From: JAVEVF01 sp034005175 | GTDB lineage: Bacteria; Actinomycetota; Coriobacteriia; Anaerosomatales; SLCP01 | NCBI GenBank assembly: GCA_034005175.1 | Contig: JAVEVF010000078.1 | Location: 1-8,791, forward strand | Direction of reading: 5' to 3' | Length of the DNA stretch: 8,791 nucleotides | Shown here: piece after piece, positions 1-6,870 of the stretch | Numbering within the stretch: the first letter of the stretch is position 1 | Layout of the letters: every line of letters begins with the position of its first letter | The notes under the pieces: generated by a model | The model's database searches: none | What the model was told of the DNA's origin: nothing | The model's input: only the letters and a program-made list of their open reading frames with translations | Translations under genes and position numbers: made by a program

Positions 1-351
1 CTCGTCTGACTCGCCGGTTGGATGCGTCCCCAGGTGGGTGACTACGCCGTCTGCTCCGAGCACTCGGCCGCGAGTGATCTCGTCCGCGAGAGCGTCGATT
101 GACCTCACCCATAAAACGTCATCAGGTGCCGCAAGGTTGATGAGGTATGCCGTGTGCGTGAAGATCTTGCTGATGCCCGCGTCATGCGCCTCATGTACAA
201 ATCGTCTCGCATTCCCCGCGTCGATGGGCTTGCCGAGCCACTGCCGAGGGCTCTTCGCGAAGATCTGCATCGCATCGCAGCCTACCGAGACCGCATAGGC
301 TACAGCTTGCGGTAATCCCTTCCCCACCGATACGTGTGCACCGATATACAC
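1..351 (-). CDS. nfo: Endonuclease IV (AP endonuclease), 5' part only, runs off the left edge
   Basis: Type IV deoxyribonuclease cuts DNA at abasic sites in base excision repair, using a Zn cluster in a TIM barrel. The minus-strand frame is open from a GTG at 349-351 to the window edge (117 codons). It starts MYIGAHVSVGKGLPQA, the typical family N-terminus (YIGAHVS), followed by MQIFAKSPRQW at residues 28-38, FTHTAYLINLAAP at 64-76 and VVTHLGTH at 103-110. His66 and His106 align with zinc ligands His69 and His109 of E. coli Nfo. The GTG start is supported by GAAAGGG five bases upstream. About 160-170 more residues, with the remaining metal ligands, must lie outside the window. It is divergent from dinB across 73 bp, giving two repair genes back to back. 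I saw no LexA box between them. Confidence 0.93.
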   Translation of the reverse strand, partial: MYIGAHVSVGKGLPQAVAYAVSVGCDAMQIFAKSPRQWLGKPIDAGNARRFVHEAHDAGISKIFTHTAYLINLAAPDDVLWVRSIDALADEITRGRVLGADGVVTHLGTHPTGESDE

Positions 352-409
352 ATCTGCCCTTTCAGGTGGCCGCTCGCATATACGCGGAGTGAATGTCAGA
401 GCGGGCGGG

Positions 410-415
410 TACACT
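410..415 (+). promoter_or_regulatory. Possible -10 element for dinB, leaderless
   Basis: TACACT fits the actinobacterial TANNNT -10 pattern. A transcript starting 7-10 bases after it would begin at or just before the ATG at 425, giving a leaderless or nearly leaderless mRNA. This is consistent with the absence of a Shine-Dalgarno sequence before that ATG. There is no convincing -35 hexamer at the matching distance, so this is a weak call. Confidence 0.33.
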
Positions 416-424
416 GTCCGTACG

Positions 425-1681
425 ATGGTAACCCGTGAGAGTGCATCTCTGCGCCCGTGGAGCGGCCGTGCGATCTTGCATGTCGACATGGACGCGTTTT
501 TTGCCGCGGTCGAGCAGCTCGATCATCCGGAGTGGCGTGGGCAGCCCGTGATCGTCGGCGGCGATCCTGCCAAGCGCGGTGTCGTGATGGCAGCGTCGTA
601 CGAGACACGCGCGTTCGGAGTGCGTTCGGCGATGCCTGCCGCGCGCGCGGCTGTGCTGTGCCCCGACGCGGTGTGGGCACGGCCACGTGGCGCCCGCTAC
701 AGGGAGCTCTCACAACAGGTGCGCGCGATCTTCAGTGCTGTGACCCCGCACGTCCAGCCCACCTCGATCGATGAAGCTTATCTGGACGTGACCCCCGGCG
801 AGCACACGGGCGATCATCCGCTTGCCATCGCACGCGAGATCCAGTCTCGTGTGGATGCACTCGGTATCTCCTGCTCAATCGGTGTGGCCGCCAACAAGGT
901 GGTCGCAAAGATCGCATCTGACCGCGACAAGCCTCACGGAATCACAGTGGTGTGGCCCGGCGAAGAGGCAGCCTTTCTCGCCCCGCTTCCGTGCAAGCTT
1001 ATGCCGGGAGTAGGTTCAGTCACTGCTGCACGCCTCTCCACCGTCGGAATTCGCGACATCGGCGATCTTGGCGCCCTTGACGAGCTCACCGCACGTGAGC
1101 TGCTCGGCTCAAGCGGCCTAGAGCTCGTAGCGCGTGCGCGTGGCGTTGATTCCCGAGCCGTACGTGAGAATCCACCTGCCAAGTCGGTGTCAAGCGAGCG
1201 GACTTTCGCACGGGACGTCCACAGCGCAGACGAGGTGAGGGCCGCGATCGCTGCGCTTGCGGAGAAGGTTGCGTTGCGACTCAAGGACAAGGGCATCTCG
1301 GGACGCACTGTGACCCTCAAGATCCGGTACGGAGATTTCACGACTCGCACGCTGCGTCACACGCTTGTGTCATCCACCGATAGGAGTGAGGAGCTGCTGG
1401 AAACCGCACTTGACCTTCTCGACAGGGCGTGGTCGCCAGGCGTGGGCGTGCGCTTGCTGGGTGTGGGTGCCAGTGGGCTGGAGGAACGTACGGTACAGTT
1501 AGACTTGTTTGATGAGGAGCGGGAACACGGCAGCGTCACCGGGCGGCTCGCGCGCGGTATCGAAGACGTCCGTCGACGATTCGGTGCAGACGCTATCGCG
1601 TATGGGCATCAACCCCCTGCGGATTTCGACACTCCTTCACAAGGTCACGATGTGGCCCAACAAGGAGAGCAGTCCCAATGA
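425..1681 (+). CDS. dinB: DNA polymerase IV (Y-family translesion polymerase)
   Basis: Low-fidelity polymerase that copies past damaged template bases. With the ATG at 425 the protein has 418 residues, close to many actinobacterial DinB proteins. The palm begins ILHVDMDAFFAAVEQ (17-31), with catalytic Asp21 and the steric-gate Phe26 expected for the family. SIDEAYLD (114-121) holds catalytic Asp116 and Glu117. SIGVAANKVVAKIASD (151-166) and the helix-hairpin-helix thumb around PGVGSVTAARL (194-204) follow, then a little-finger domain to about 355. QLDLF (358-362) is a canonical beta-clamp binding motif, followed by a variable tail. A longer frame starts at GTG 389, but its first 12 residues are not DinB-like and span the possible -10 element. 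The stop overlaps the next gene by ATGA. No LexA box is seen upstream, so SOS control is not evident. Confidence 0.95.
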   Translation: MVTRESASLRPWSGRAILHVDMDAFFAAVEQLDHPEWRGQPVIVGGDPAKRGVVMAASYETRAFGVRSAMPAARAAVLCPDAVWARPRGARYRELSQQVRAIFSAVTPHVQPTSIDEAYLDVTPGEHTGDHPLAIAREIQSRVDALGISCSIGVAANKVVAKIASDRDKPHGITVVWPGEEAAFLAPLPCKLMPGVGSVTAARLSTVGIRDIGDLGALDELTARELLGSSGLELVARARGVDSRAVRENPPAKSVSSERTFARDVHSADEVRAAIAALAEKVALRLKDKGISGRTVTLKIRYGDFTTRTLRHTLVSSTDRSEELLETALDLLDRAWSPGVGVRLLGVGASGLEERTVQLDLFDEEREHGSVTGRLARGIEDVRRRFGADAIAYGHQPPADFDTPSQGHDVAQQGEQSQ

Positions 1682-2106
1682 AGTCTTCTTATGCGGCGTC
1701 TATCGCTGCAGCGTATCTCCTCATCATCGCCACCCTGAGCGGTTGCGGTCCGAGTGTGTCTGAACCTGCCGTCACCCCTGTGATGCCACCCGTGGTCGAT
1801 GCGCCAGGACTTTATGGGACGTCTTCGGGGAGCGTGCGGGCAGTGGGTGTTCTTGGGCGTCTTGAGGGAGGGGATCTTTGGGGGGTGTTCGGCGTCGCTG
1901 ACAGTGAGAATGCCGAGAGCTATCTCATCACGATCGTAGGTAATGCGGATGTCTTCAGCGCGGACTTAGCCACCTACGAAGGCCGCTATGTGGAGGTGAG
2001 AGGCGCTCTTGCTGACCAGAGTGGCGAGGCCGATACCGTCCCCATCATAGAGGCGACAGCAATCGAACCGCTCATCGAGGAAGGTCCTTCCGATCCGATA
2101 CCGTAG
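1678..2106 (+). CDS. Small predicted lipoprotein, possible OB-like domain
   Basis: Not recognised as a named family. The 142-residue product starts with a lipoprotein signal peptide: Lys2, a hydrophobic stretch (6-19) and lipobox LSGC (20-23), with Cys23 as the predicted lipidation site. A Pro/Val-rich linker (24-45) follows. The remaining ~95 residues hold alternating hydrophobic segments such as YLITIVGNADVFSADLATY and RYVEVRGAL, ending in IIEATAIEPL. That rhythm resembles small secreted OB-fold or beta-barrel domains, but this is an impression, not a match. The ATG overlaps the dinB stop by ATGA, and AAGGAGA lies about 11 bases upstream, so it is probably translationally coupled to dinB. 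A membrane-anchored lipoprotein has no obvious role in translesion synthesis; it may simply share the transcript. Confidence 0.8.
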   Translation: MKSSYAASIAAAYLLIIATLSGCGPSVSEPAVTPVMPPVVDAPGLYGTSSGSVRAVGVLGRLEGGDLWGVFGVADSENAESYLITIVGNADVFSADLATYEGRYVEVRGALADQSGEADTVPIIEATAIEPLIEEGPSDPIP

Positions 2107-2109
2107 CCC

Positions 2110-5100
2110 TCAGCTCGCTATCCCCTCGGCATACTCCCATGATTCCTCCTCAGCAGCGCCTGCTCCCCCAAGCGAAGGCCCCATCGGGCCGCTCGGCACA
2201 CCACGGCGCAATCTCACCGGCGTGCCTGATGCGGTGCGCACCGTATAAGGTAAGACAGACTCCGCGACGACCGCCAACCCGCGTTCAGGGTTGTTCTGCA
2301 GGATGCCTTCGATGAGGTAGCAACGGTTCTTAACGATAGTCTCCCCCGCCTTTTCAAGCGCGTCCTCGAAGACAACGACATCAAGCAGTCCGGTTGCATC
2401 TTCGAGGGTCAGAAAACACGTGCGCTTGCCCGAGCGCGTACGCGGCGTCTGAGCGCGCTCACGGACGCCACACACTCGCACACGCGAGCGGTCGGGCAGT
2501 TCAGATAGCTCATGCGCGAAGGTCACGCCACGTGCACTCAAGTCCTCCTCGGCAAGATCGAGCGGGTGGCAGGTCACTGAGAGACCGATGAGCTCGAGTT
2601 CGGCTGAAAGTCTCCGCGCCAAAGGCCAACCACTCACATGCGTGGCGTCTTCGACAGGTCGGGCTGGACCAGGGGCAAGCAGCAACACGTCATCTCCTAC
2701 CCTTCCCTCTCGGGCGATCGTAGCCTTGAGCTCGGGCAGCAGCGCGATCATCTCGTCACGAGTGGGCGGACGGTCAGCCTCGCTCAAACCTATGCCATCA
2801 AACGCCCCTATGCGGATGAGACTCTCCGTAGCCGGCGCCTCGGCATGGGTTCGACGCAAGAAGTCCCCGAGGTCACGGAAAGGACGGACCGCACGCTCAT
2901 GTTCGATGGCAGATAACAAACGCGCCGTCATCTCGTGCACGTCACGAAGTGCTACGCGAATCGCACGCCCATCATCAGCGACGGTATAACACCCTCGCGA
3001 CTCATTCACGTGTGGCGCTAACAGCGCGATGCCATGGTTTCGTGCATCGTTTGCGACAAGGCGTGGCGTGTAAAACCCCATGGGTTCGTTGTTGAGGATG
3101 GCGACGGCGAACTCTGCAGGAAAATACGTGCGCAGCCATGCGCTTGCGTAGGAGATCACTGCAAAGCACGCGGCATGCGCCTTATTGAAGCCATATGCGG
3201 CAAAACCCTCGAGCTGCCGAAAGACCTCAGCAGCCACTTCGCCGTCAACACCGCGCGCGGTAGCCCGCTCGATGAAGTGTCCACCGATCCGTGCCATCTC
3301 TGCACGACTACGCCCCTTCGTCATCGCACGGCGCAACATATCAGCCTCGGCGAGATCAAAACCCGCTACCGCCTGAGCGACAAGAAGAACCTGTTCCTGA
3401 TAGACGATGACACCGTAGGAATCGCAGAGGACATCTGCCATGGCCGGGTGCAAAACACTTACCTCCTCCGCGCCATGCCGGCGACGGATGAACGGCGTTA
3501 TCATCTCGGCTTCAAGCGGGCCGGGTCTGAAAAGCGAGATCGCGGCGATGACGTCTTCAAAGCGACTCGGGCGCAAGCGCGTGTTGAGGTTGCGTTGACC
3601 ACTGCTCTCGAGTTGAAACACTCCTACGGTATCCGCGTTTGCGATGGTCTGGTAAACGCGGGGGTCATCGGGGGTGAGGTCGAATGGTTCGGGGACAGCC
3701 TCCTGACCAAGACGTTGTCGGGCAAGGGAGACCGTCTCGGTGATGGCCGAGTGCATCCGCAGACCTAAAATGTCCATCTTCACCAGACCGAGCGCCTCGA
3801 CATCGTCCTTGTCGTACTGCGAGACCACCACGCCCTTGGCGGCCCACTGCAGCGGCATCCATGTGTCGATAGGCTCACGTGTGATGATGAAGCCACCGAG
3901 ATGTGTTCCTAGATGCATGGGGCACCCGTCGAACTCCTCAGCGATCTTCACTATCGGTGCGTAGCGCTTCTCATGCAGCGGGTGGTTGCGGCACTCGGGA
4001 TAGGCGGCAAGCACCTCGCGCAGCTGGCGGGCCGAGACCCACGGCAGGTGGCGGGAGAGGGCGTTCACCTCGTCGATTCCGTAACCGAACGCACGAGCTG
4101 CTGTGCGCACGGCCGAACGTGCAGTCATGGTGTTGACAGTAGCGACCATGGCGACGTGTTCGGAGCCGAACCTGCGGTAGATGAAGTCGATGACTTCATC
4201 GCGGCGTGCCGAGTCGAAGTCCACGTCGATGTCGGGCAACTGCCGGCGTGCTGGGTTAAGGAAGCGCTCGAAGAGCAGATTATGGGCAACGGGGTCGGCG
4301 GCGGTGATACCAAGCGCGTATGAGACGATCGAATCGCCCGCACTCCCCCTCCCCGAGTGACGAATCCCTTGTTCACGCGCGAAGTCGACGATCTCCTTCA
4401 CTACAAGGAAGTACTCGGCAAACCCGAGCTCCTGGATGACGGCGAGCTCGCGCTGAAGGCGTGAGACCGCCTCGGGCGTCATCGGATGGTAGCGCGCTTC
4501 CAGCCCCCTCCACGCGCTCTTCGAAAGCACCGAATACGGTGTCTCTCCCCGCGGGATCTCGGCAGCTGGGAAGTGAAAGGATCCCAGTCCGAGGTCTAGC
4601 TCACAGCGTTCAGCGATCTCGAGGGTGGCATCACACGCCTGAGGATACCCCGAGAACAGCCTTCGCATCTCTGAGGGAGACTTGAGCGAAAGCTCGGCGT
4701 TTGGCCGCTTGTATGGTCCAGGCAGGCGCATGCGAGCCGAGGCTGCCGAGAGCACGTCGTGGATACGGAAATCTTCAGCACGCACGTAATGAACGTTGTT
4801 TGTGGCTACGACTGGAAGTCCGGAGGAGGACGCTAGCGCAGCCAAAGCCGCGATATGGCGAGGATCATCGGGAGTAAGGTGATGCATGAGCTCGACATAG
4901 AAATCTCCCGGCGTAAAACAACTGGCCAGGCGCATAAGAGCACTGCGCGCCCGCGCGAGGTTTCCCGAGCGGACCGACGCAGCGACTTCACCGCACGAGC
5001 AGCCGCTCAAAGCGATAAGGCCCTCTGAGAACCTTGCGAGGTCGGCAAGCGTGACCACGCTTGGCTCATCACTTGATCGCACGTGCGTACGTGCGATCAA

Positions 5101-5466
5101 ACGGCAGAGATTGCGATAGCCAACGATGTCTCTCACGAGCAGCGTAAGATGAAATCCCCCTCCTGCGGCCCGTCCGAGTCCCACCGGAGCGGATGGGGGG
5201 AGGCGCTCTTCGGGGGGCAGGTCGCATTCCTCTCCGTTCACACCTGCACCTTCGACGACCATCTCGGCTCCGAGGATGGGGCGAATAGCTGCCCTCTTCG
5301 CCGCCTGATAGAAACGCACCGCTCCGTAGAGCCCCTGGTGATCGGTAAGGGCAAGCGCGCCCATACCGAACTCGTGAGCGCGTCCTATCAGCTCATCGAG
5401 ATCAGCAGCGCCATCCCCGAAGCTAAAACGTGAATGCACGTGCAGGTGGATGAAGGACTCCCCCAC
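2110..5466 (-). CDS. dnaE2: Error-prone DNA polymerase III alpha-type, DnaE2
   Basis: C-family polymerase of the damage-tolerance type, 1118 residues from the GTG at 5464-5466. The N-terminal PHP domain starts FIHLHVHSRFSFGDG (5-19) with its His-x-His-x-His pattern, followed by ALTDHQGLYGAVRFYQAAKR (39-58). The polymerase core has RHSGRGSAGDSIVSYALGIT (369-388), PDIDVDF with catalytic Asp412 and Asp414 (411-417), HLGTHLGGFIIT (518-529) and LVKMDILGLRMHSAI with the third Asp at 555. An OB domain occupies about 994-1075. A Gly/Pro-rich then acidic tail replaces the tau-binding domain of replicative DnaE1; this, the length and the wording of the motifs point to DnaE2. Upstream in-frame GTG at 5502 would overlap the previous gene by 28 bases. 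The shorter start has AGGTGA four bases before it. It is second in a LexA-box operon with a DUF6504-like gene. Confidence 0.93.
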   Translation of the reverse strand: MGESFIHLHVHSRFSFGDGAADLDELIGRAHEFGMGALALTDHQGLYGAVRFYQAAKRAAIRPILGAEMVVEGAGVNGEECDLPPEERLPPSAPVGLGRAAGGGFHLTLLVRDIVGYRNLCRLIARTHVRSSDEPSVVTLADLARFSEGLIALSGCSCGEVAASVRSGNLARARSALMRLASCFTPGDFYVELMHHLTPDDPRHIAALAALASSSGLPVVATNNVHYVRAEDFRIHDVLSAASARMRLPGPYKRPNAELSLKSPSEMRRLFSGYPQACDATLEIAERCELDLGLGSFHFPAAEIPRGETPYSVLSKSAWRGLEARYHPMTPEAVSRLQRELAVIQELGFAEYFLVVKEIVDFAREQGIRHSGRGSAGDSIVSYALGITAADPVAHNLLFERFLNPARRQLPDIDVDFDSARRDEVIDFIYRRFGSEHVAMVATVNTMTARSAVRTAARAFGYGIDEVNALSRHLPWVSARQLREVLAAYPECRNHPLHEKRYAPIVKIAEEFDGCPMHLGTHLGGFIITREPIDTWMPLQWAAKGVVVSQYDKDDVEALGLVKMDILGLRMHSAITETVSLARQRLGQEAVPEPFDLTPDDPRVYQTIANADTVGVFQLESSGQRNLNTRLRPSRFEDVIAAISLFRPGPLEAEMITPFIRRRHGAEEVSVLHPAMADVLCDSYGVIVYQEQVLLVAQAVAGFDLAEADMLRRAMTKGRSRAEMARIGGHFIERATARGVDGEVAAEVFRQLEGFAAYGFNKAHAACFAVISYASAWLRTYFPAEFAVAILNNEPMGFYTPRLVANDARNHGIALLAPHVNESRGCYTVADDGRAIRVALRDVHEMTARLLSAIEHERAVRPFRDLGDFLRRTHAEAPATESLIRIGAFDGIGLSEADRPPTRDEMIALLPELKATIAREGRVGDDVLLLAPGPARPVEDATHVSGWPLARRLSAELELIGLSVTCHPLDLAEEDLSARGVTFAHELSELPDRSRVRVCGVRERAQTPRTRSGKRTCFLTLEDATGLLDVVVFEDALEKAGETIVKNRCYLIEGILQNNPERGLAVVAESVLPYTVRTASGTPVRLRRGVPSGPMGPSLGGAGAAEEESWEYAEGIAS

Positions 5467-5470
5467 AGCG

Positions 5471-5476
5471 TCACCT
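5471..5476 (-). promoter_or_regulatory. Ribosome binding site deciding the dnaE2 start
   Basis: AGGTGA matches six bases of the full anti-Shine-Dalgarno complement (TAAGGAGGTGA) and ends four bases before the GTG at 5464-5466. It overlaps the TAG stop of the upstream gene (5475-5477), an arrangement that couples translation of the two genes. Confidence 0.6.
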
Positions 5477-5894
5477 AATCCTGCATGCCGAGAAGCACCC
5501 ACGCCCTCGCCAGACGATCGAATGCGAGATCGTAAGTGCCCCCGTCAGATACAAGCACCCGCCAGCAGCGCTGACTGACCTGTTTGGACACGTCCCACCA
5601 AGCATGCTCTATCGCCCAGGTCTGGACGATGGACTCGATGTGGTAAGCCTGTCCTCGCCACCTGAACGTTGTTGGCGAAAGTGTCGAGGGGTCCCAAGAG
5701 ACTGCCACCGGTTCGTTGATTCTGCGGCCGAGACCTCCGTCCCCCGGACGTTGTAGTCTCGAGGCGCTTACGAACCACGGTGTCGCCAGAAGATCAAAGA
5801 GAACCAGACGACGGCTTTCACAAGAATCGAAGAGATCGACCGGTCGTCCTTCAGAAAGCGGAAAGTAATGCTTGATGGCAGCGTTGTGGCCCAC
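5475..5894 (-). CDS. DUF6504-like small protein, first gene of the SOS operon with dnaE2
   Basis: 139 residues from the GTG at 5892-5894. The C-terminal half reads INEPVAVSWDP (59-69), FRWRGQAYHIESIVQTW (77-93), a Trp-Trp pair (99-100), CWRVLVSDGGTYDLAFDRL (110-128) and WVLLGMQD (132-139). This pattern of Trp, WRG and a Gly-Gly-x-Tyr-Asp-Leu strand resembles the DUF6504 family, which in actinobacteria occurs near DnaE2 and ImuB-type proteins or as a domain of them; the family name is from memory. The first ~55 residues are less recognisable. Its biochemical role is unknown; an accessory to DnaE2 is an inference from the operon. The frame stays open to a TTG at 5951, and ATG codons occur at 5936 and 5927, but these lie inside the -35, LexA box and -10. 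The GTG has AGAAGGG six bases upstream and lies about 20 bases after the expected transcription start. Confidence 0.8.
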   Translation of the reverse strand: MGHNAAIKHYFPLSEGRPVDLFDSCESRRLVLFDLLATPWFVSASRLQRPGDGGLGRRINEPVAVSWDPSTLSPTTFRWRGQAYHIESIVQTWAIEHAWWDVSKQVSQRCWRVLVSDGGTYDLAFDRLARAWVLLGMQD

Positions 5895-5922
5895 GGGAGA
5901 CCCTTCTGTTTCGGGAGAGTCG

Positions 5923-5951
5923 AGCATATCGAACATATGTTCGATATGCAA
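5923..5951 (-). promoter_or_regulatory. Promoter of the DUF6504-dnaE2 operon
   Basis: On the minus strand TTGCAT (5951-5946) and TATGCT (5928-5923) are separated by exactly 17 bases, good -35 and -10 hexamers. Transcription would start near 5916. The whole spacer is filled by the LexA box, so a bound repressor would exclude RNA polymerase. Confidence 0.75.
5929..5944. promoter_or_regulatory. LexA binding site (SOS box)
   Basis: TCGAACATATGTTCGA is an exact match to the actinobacterial/Gram-positive LexA consensus TCGAAC-N4-GTTCGA. It is the centre of a longer perfect 24-bp palindrome at 5925-5948. It lies in the spacer of the promoter for the DUF6504-like gene and dnaE2. LexA cleavage after DNA damage would relieve repression. 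The dtxR gene ends upstream on the same strand, so the site serves only the downstream operon. Confidence 0.88.
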
Positions 5952-5953
5952 GA

Positions 5954-5975
5954 GCCTTCGTCCCGCACGAAGGGC
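5954..5975 (-). terminator. Possible terminator after dtxR
   Basis: GCCTTCGT (5954-5961) pairs with ACGAAGGGC (5967-5975), with one bulged base, around a five-base loop. It lies a few bases past the dtxR stop and just before the SOS promoter. The minus-strand sequence after the stem, CTCTTGCAT, has only a weak T-run, so it may be an inefficient terminator or an insulator. Confidence 0.45.
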
Positions 5976-5980
5976 GTTGA

Positions 5981-6634
5981 TCAGTCGAGACCGACCGTCA
6001 CAAGAATCCGTTCCGCAACGTCTCGGCCAAGCGCGTACGACATCCCCTTCACCTCGATGAGCAACGGCCCCTCGAACGGTGCGATCTCACGCACGAGGAC
6101 CGGGGTTTCGGGATACATCCCCAAAGAGCCGAGGTATGCCAGCATCGCTTCGTCATCCTCAGGAACTTGAACGATTCGCGCTGTCTGACCTCTCCTTACA
6201 TCGCACAAAGCGATGCCTTCGACACGCGCGATCTCGCCCTCGGCCGAGGGTATCGGGTGCCCATGGGGGCAGACTTCAGGGTTATCGAGATACTCCTCAA
6301 GGGCCTCTAGGACCCGCGGTGAAAGCGCGTGCTCGAGACGACACGCATCTTCGTGAGCCTCTTCCCAGGAAAGTCCGAGCACGTCAAAGAGGAAGCGCTC
6401 GGCAACGCGATGACGACGGATGATGTCAATCGCATGAAGCTCGCCTTGCTCAGTGAGAACGACGTCACCGTCAGATCTCATGATGAGCCCACGTCTCTGA
6501 AGACGCTTGAGAGTAGCAGTCACCGTCGGACCCGAGACGTTCAGTGCTTCGGCGATGGGCGTAGGGCGCACCTTGCCCTTCTCGGCAAGCTTGTAGATGG
6601 TCTCCAGGTACTCCTCGAGCGTCTCTGACGGCAT
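5981..6634 (-). CDS. DtxR/IdeR-family metal-dependent transcriptional repressor
   Basis: Metal-sensing repressor of iron or manganese genes, 217 residues from the ATG at 6632-6634. That start has GGAGG seven bases upstream; the GTG at 6640 lies too close to it. The N-terminal winged helix has ETLEEYLETIYKLAEKG (4-20) and the recognition region LNVSGPTVTATLKRLQRRGL (31-50). The dimerisation and metal-binding domain has HRVAERFL (75-82) and EEAHEDACRLEHALSP (91-106). His75, Glu79, His94, Cys98, Glu101 and His102 align with DtxR ligands His79, Glu83, His98, Cys102, Glu105 and His106. Cys98 favours an iron-type sensor. The residue matching DtxR Met10 is Glu8, which is unusual for iron sensors. 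After CPHGHPIP (122-129) comes a FeoA/SH3-like domain (about 143-217). A DtxR-like operator over its own promoter suggests autoregulation. No transporter gene is nearby to show the metal. Confidence 0.92.
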   Translation of the reverse strand: MPSETLEEYLETIYKLAEKGKVRPTPIAEALNVSGPTVTATLKRLQRRGLIMRSDGDVVLTEQGELHAIDIIRRHRVAERFLFDVLGLSWEEAHEDACRLEHALSPRVLEALEEYLDNPEVCPHGHPIPSAEGEIARVEGIALCDVRRGQTARIVQVPEDDEAMLAYLGSLGMYPETPVLVREIAPFEGPLLIEVKGMSYALGRDVAERILVTVGLD

Positions 6635-6679
6635 CGCCACCCCTCCCCAGACGCTTCATCATGGCTTTCAGGACGCGCT

Positions 6680-6695
6680 CTTAGGCTAGTCTAAG
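6680..6695. promoter_or_regulatory. DtxR/IdeR-like operator upstream of the regulator gene
   Basis: CTTAGGCTAGTCTAAG is an imperfect palindrome (7 of 8 base pairs match). It contains TTAGGCTAG and CTAA, agreeing well with the left half and centre of the DtxR consensus TWAGGTTAGSCTAACCTWA and poorly with the right end. It covers the -10 and part of the spacer of the inferred promoter. Autoregulation by the encoded repressor is inferred. Confidence 0.65.
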
Positions 6696-6711
6696 GCTCT
6701 CGCCCACTCAA
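6683..6711 (-). promoter_or_regulatory. Promoter of the DtxR-family gene
   Basis: On the minus strand TTGAGT (6711-6706) and TAGCCT (6688-6683) are separated by 17 bases. Transcription would start near 6676, leaving a leader of about 40 bases before the ATG at 6634. The DtxR-like palindrome overlaps the -10 and spacer. Confidence 0.55.
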
Positions 6712-6722
6712 GGCGAGGCGCG

Positions 6723-6760
6723 CAGCCGCGCGGACATGTTAGGCTGCTTGTCGGCTGTCC
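6723..6760. repeat. Inverted repeat of unknown role
   Basis: CAGCCG (6723-6728) pairs with CGGCTG (6752-6757), or alternatively GGACA (6732-6736) pairs with TGTCC (6756-6760), which is followed by TTT on the plus strand. It lies just upstream of the regulator promoter. No gene on either strand clearly needs it as a terminator. Between here and 6838 I see nothing else beyond a short imperfect repeat of GACGGT(T)AGAG on the minus strand (around 6775-6805). Confidence 0.3.
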
Positions 6761-6838
6761 TTTCATCATCCATTCTCTACCGTCTACACGCGAACTCTAA
6801 CCGTCCATCACATACTCCTGCTATCTTGCGAAACTCCC

Positions 6839-6867
6839 TTGACGGGCACAGGGCACTCGCGTAACGT
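6839..6867 (+). promoter_or_regulatory. Promoter of a candidate noncoding RNA
   Basis: TTGACG (6839-6844) and TAACGT (6862-6867) are separated by 17 bases, a near-consensus -35 and a TANNNT -10. The expected transcription start is around 6871-6875, exactly where the paired 5' end of the candidate RNA begins. No protein gene follows on the plus strand. Confidence 0.55.
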
Positions 6868-6870
6868 GAC

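Noticed and set aside
38..298. Plus-strand frame of 86 codons at the left edge
   Set aside because: It is antisense to the endonuclease IV gene, which matches its family throughout this region.
389..424. Longer dinB start at GTG 389
   Set aside because: The extra 12 residues are not DinB-like, have no well-spaced ribosome site and cover the possible -10 element.
3034..3768. Open plus-strand frame of 244 codons inside dnaE2
   Set aside because: It lies antisense to conserved polymerase motifs, has no recognisable domain and no ribosome site; a GC-rich shadow frame.
6367..6380. AGGAAAGTCCGAGC on the plus strand, like the conserved P4 segment of RNase P RNA
   Set aside because: It is antisense to the metal-binding region of the DtxR-type protein, whose coding evidence is strong, and no other RNase P conserved segments are nearby.
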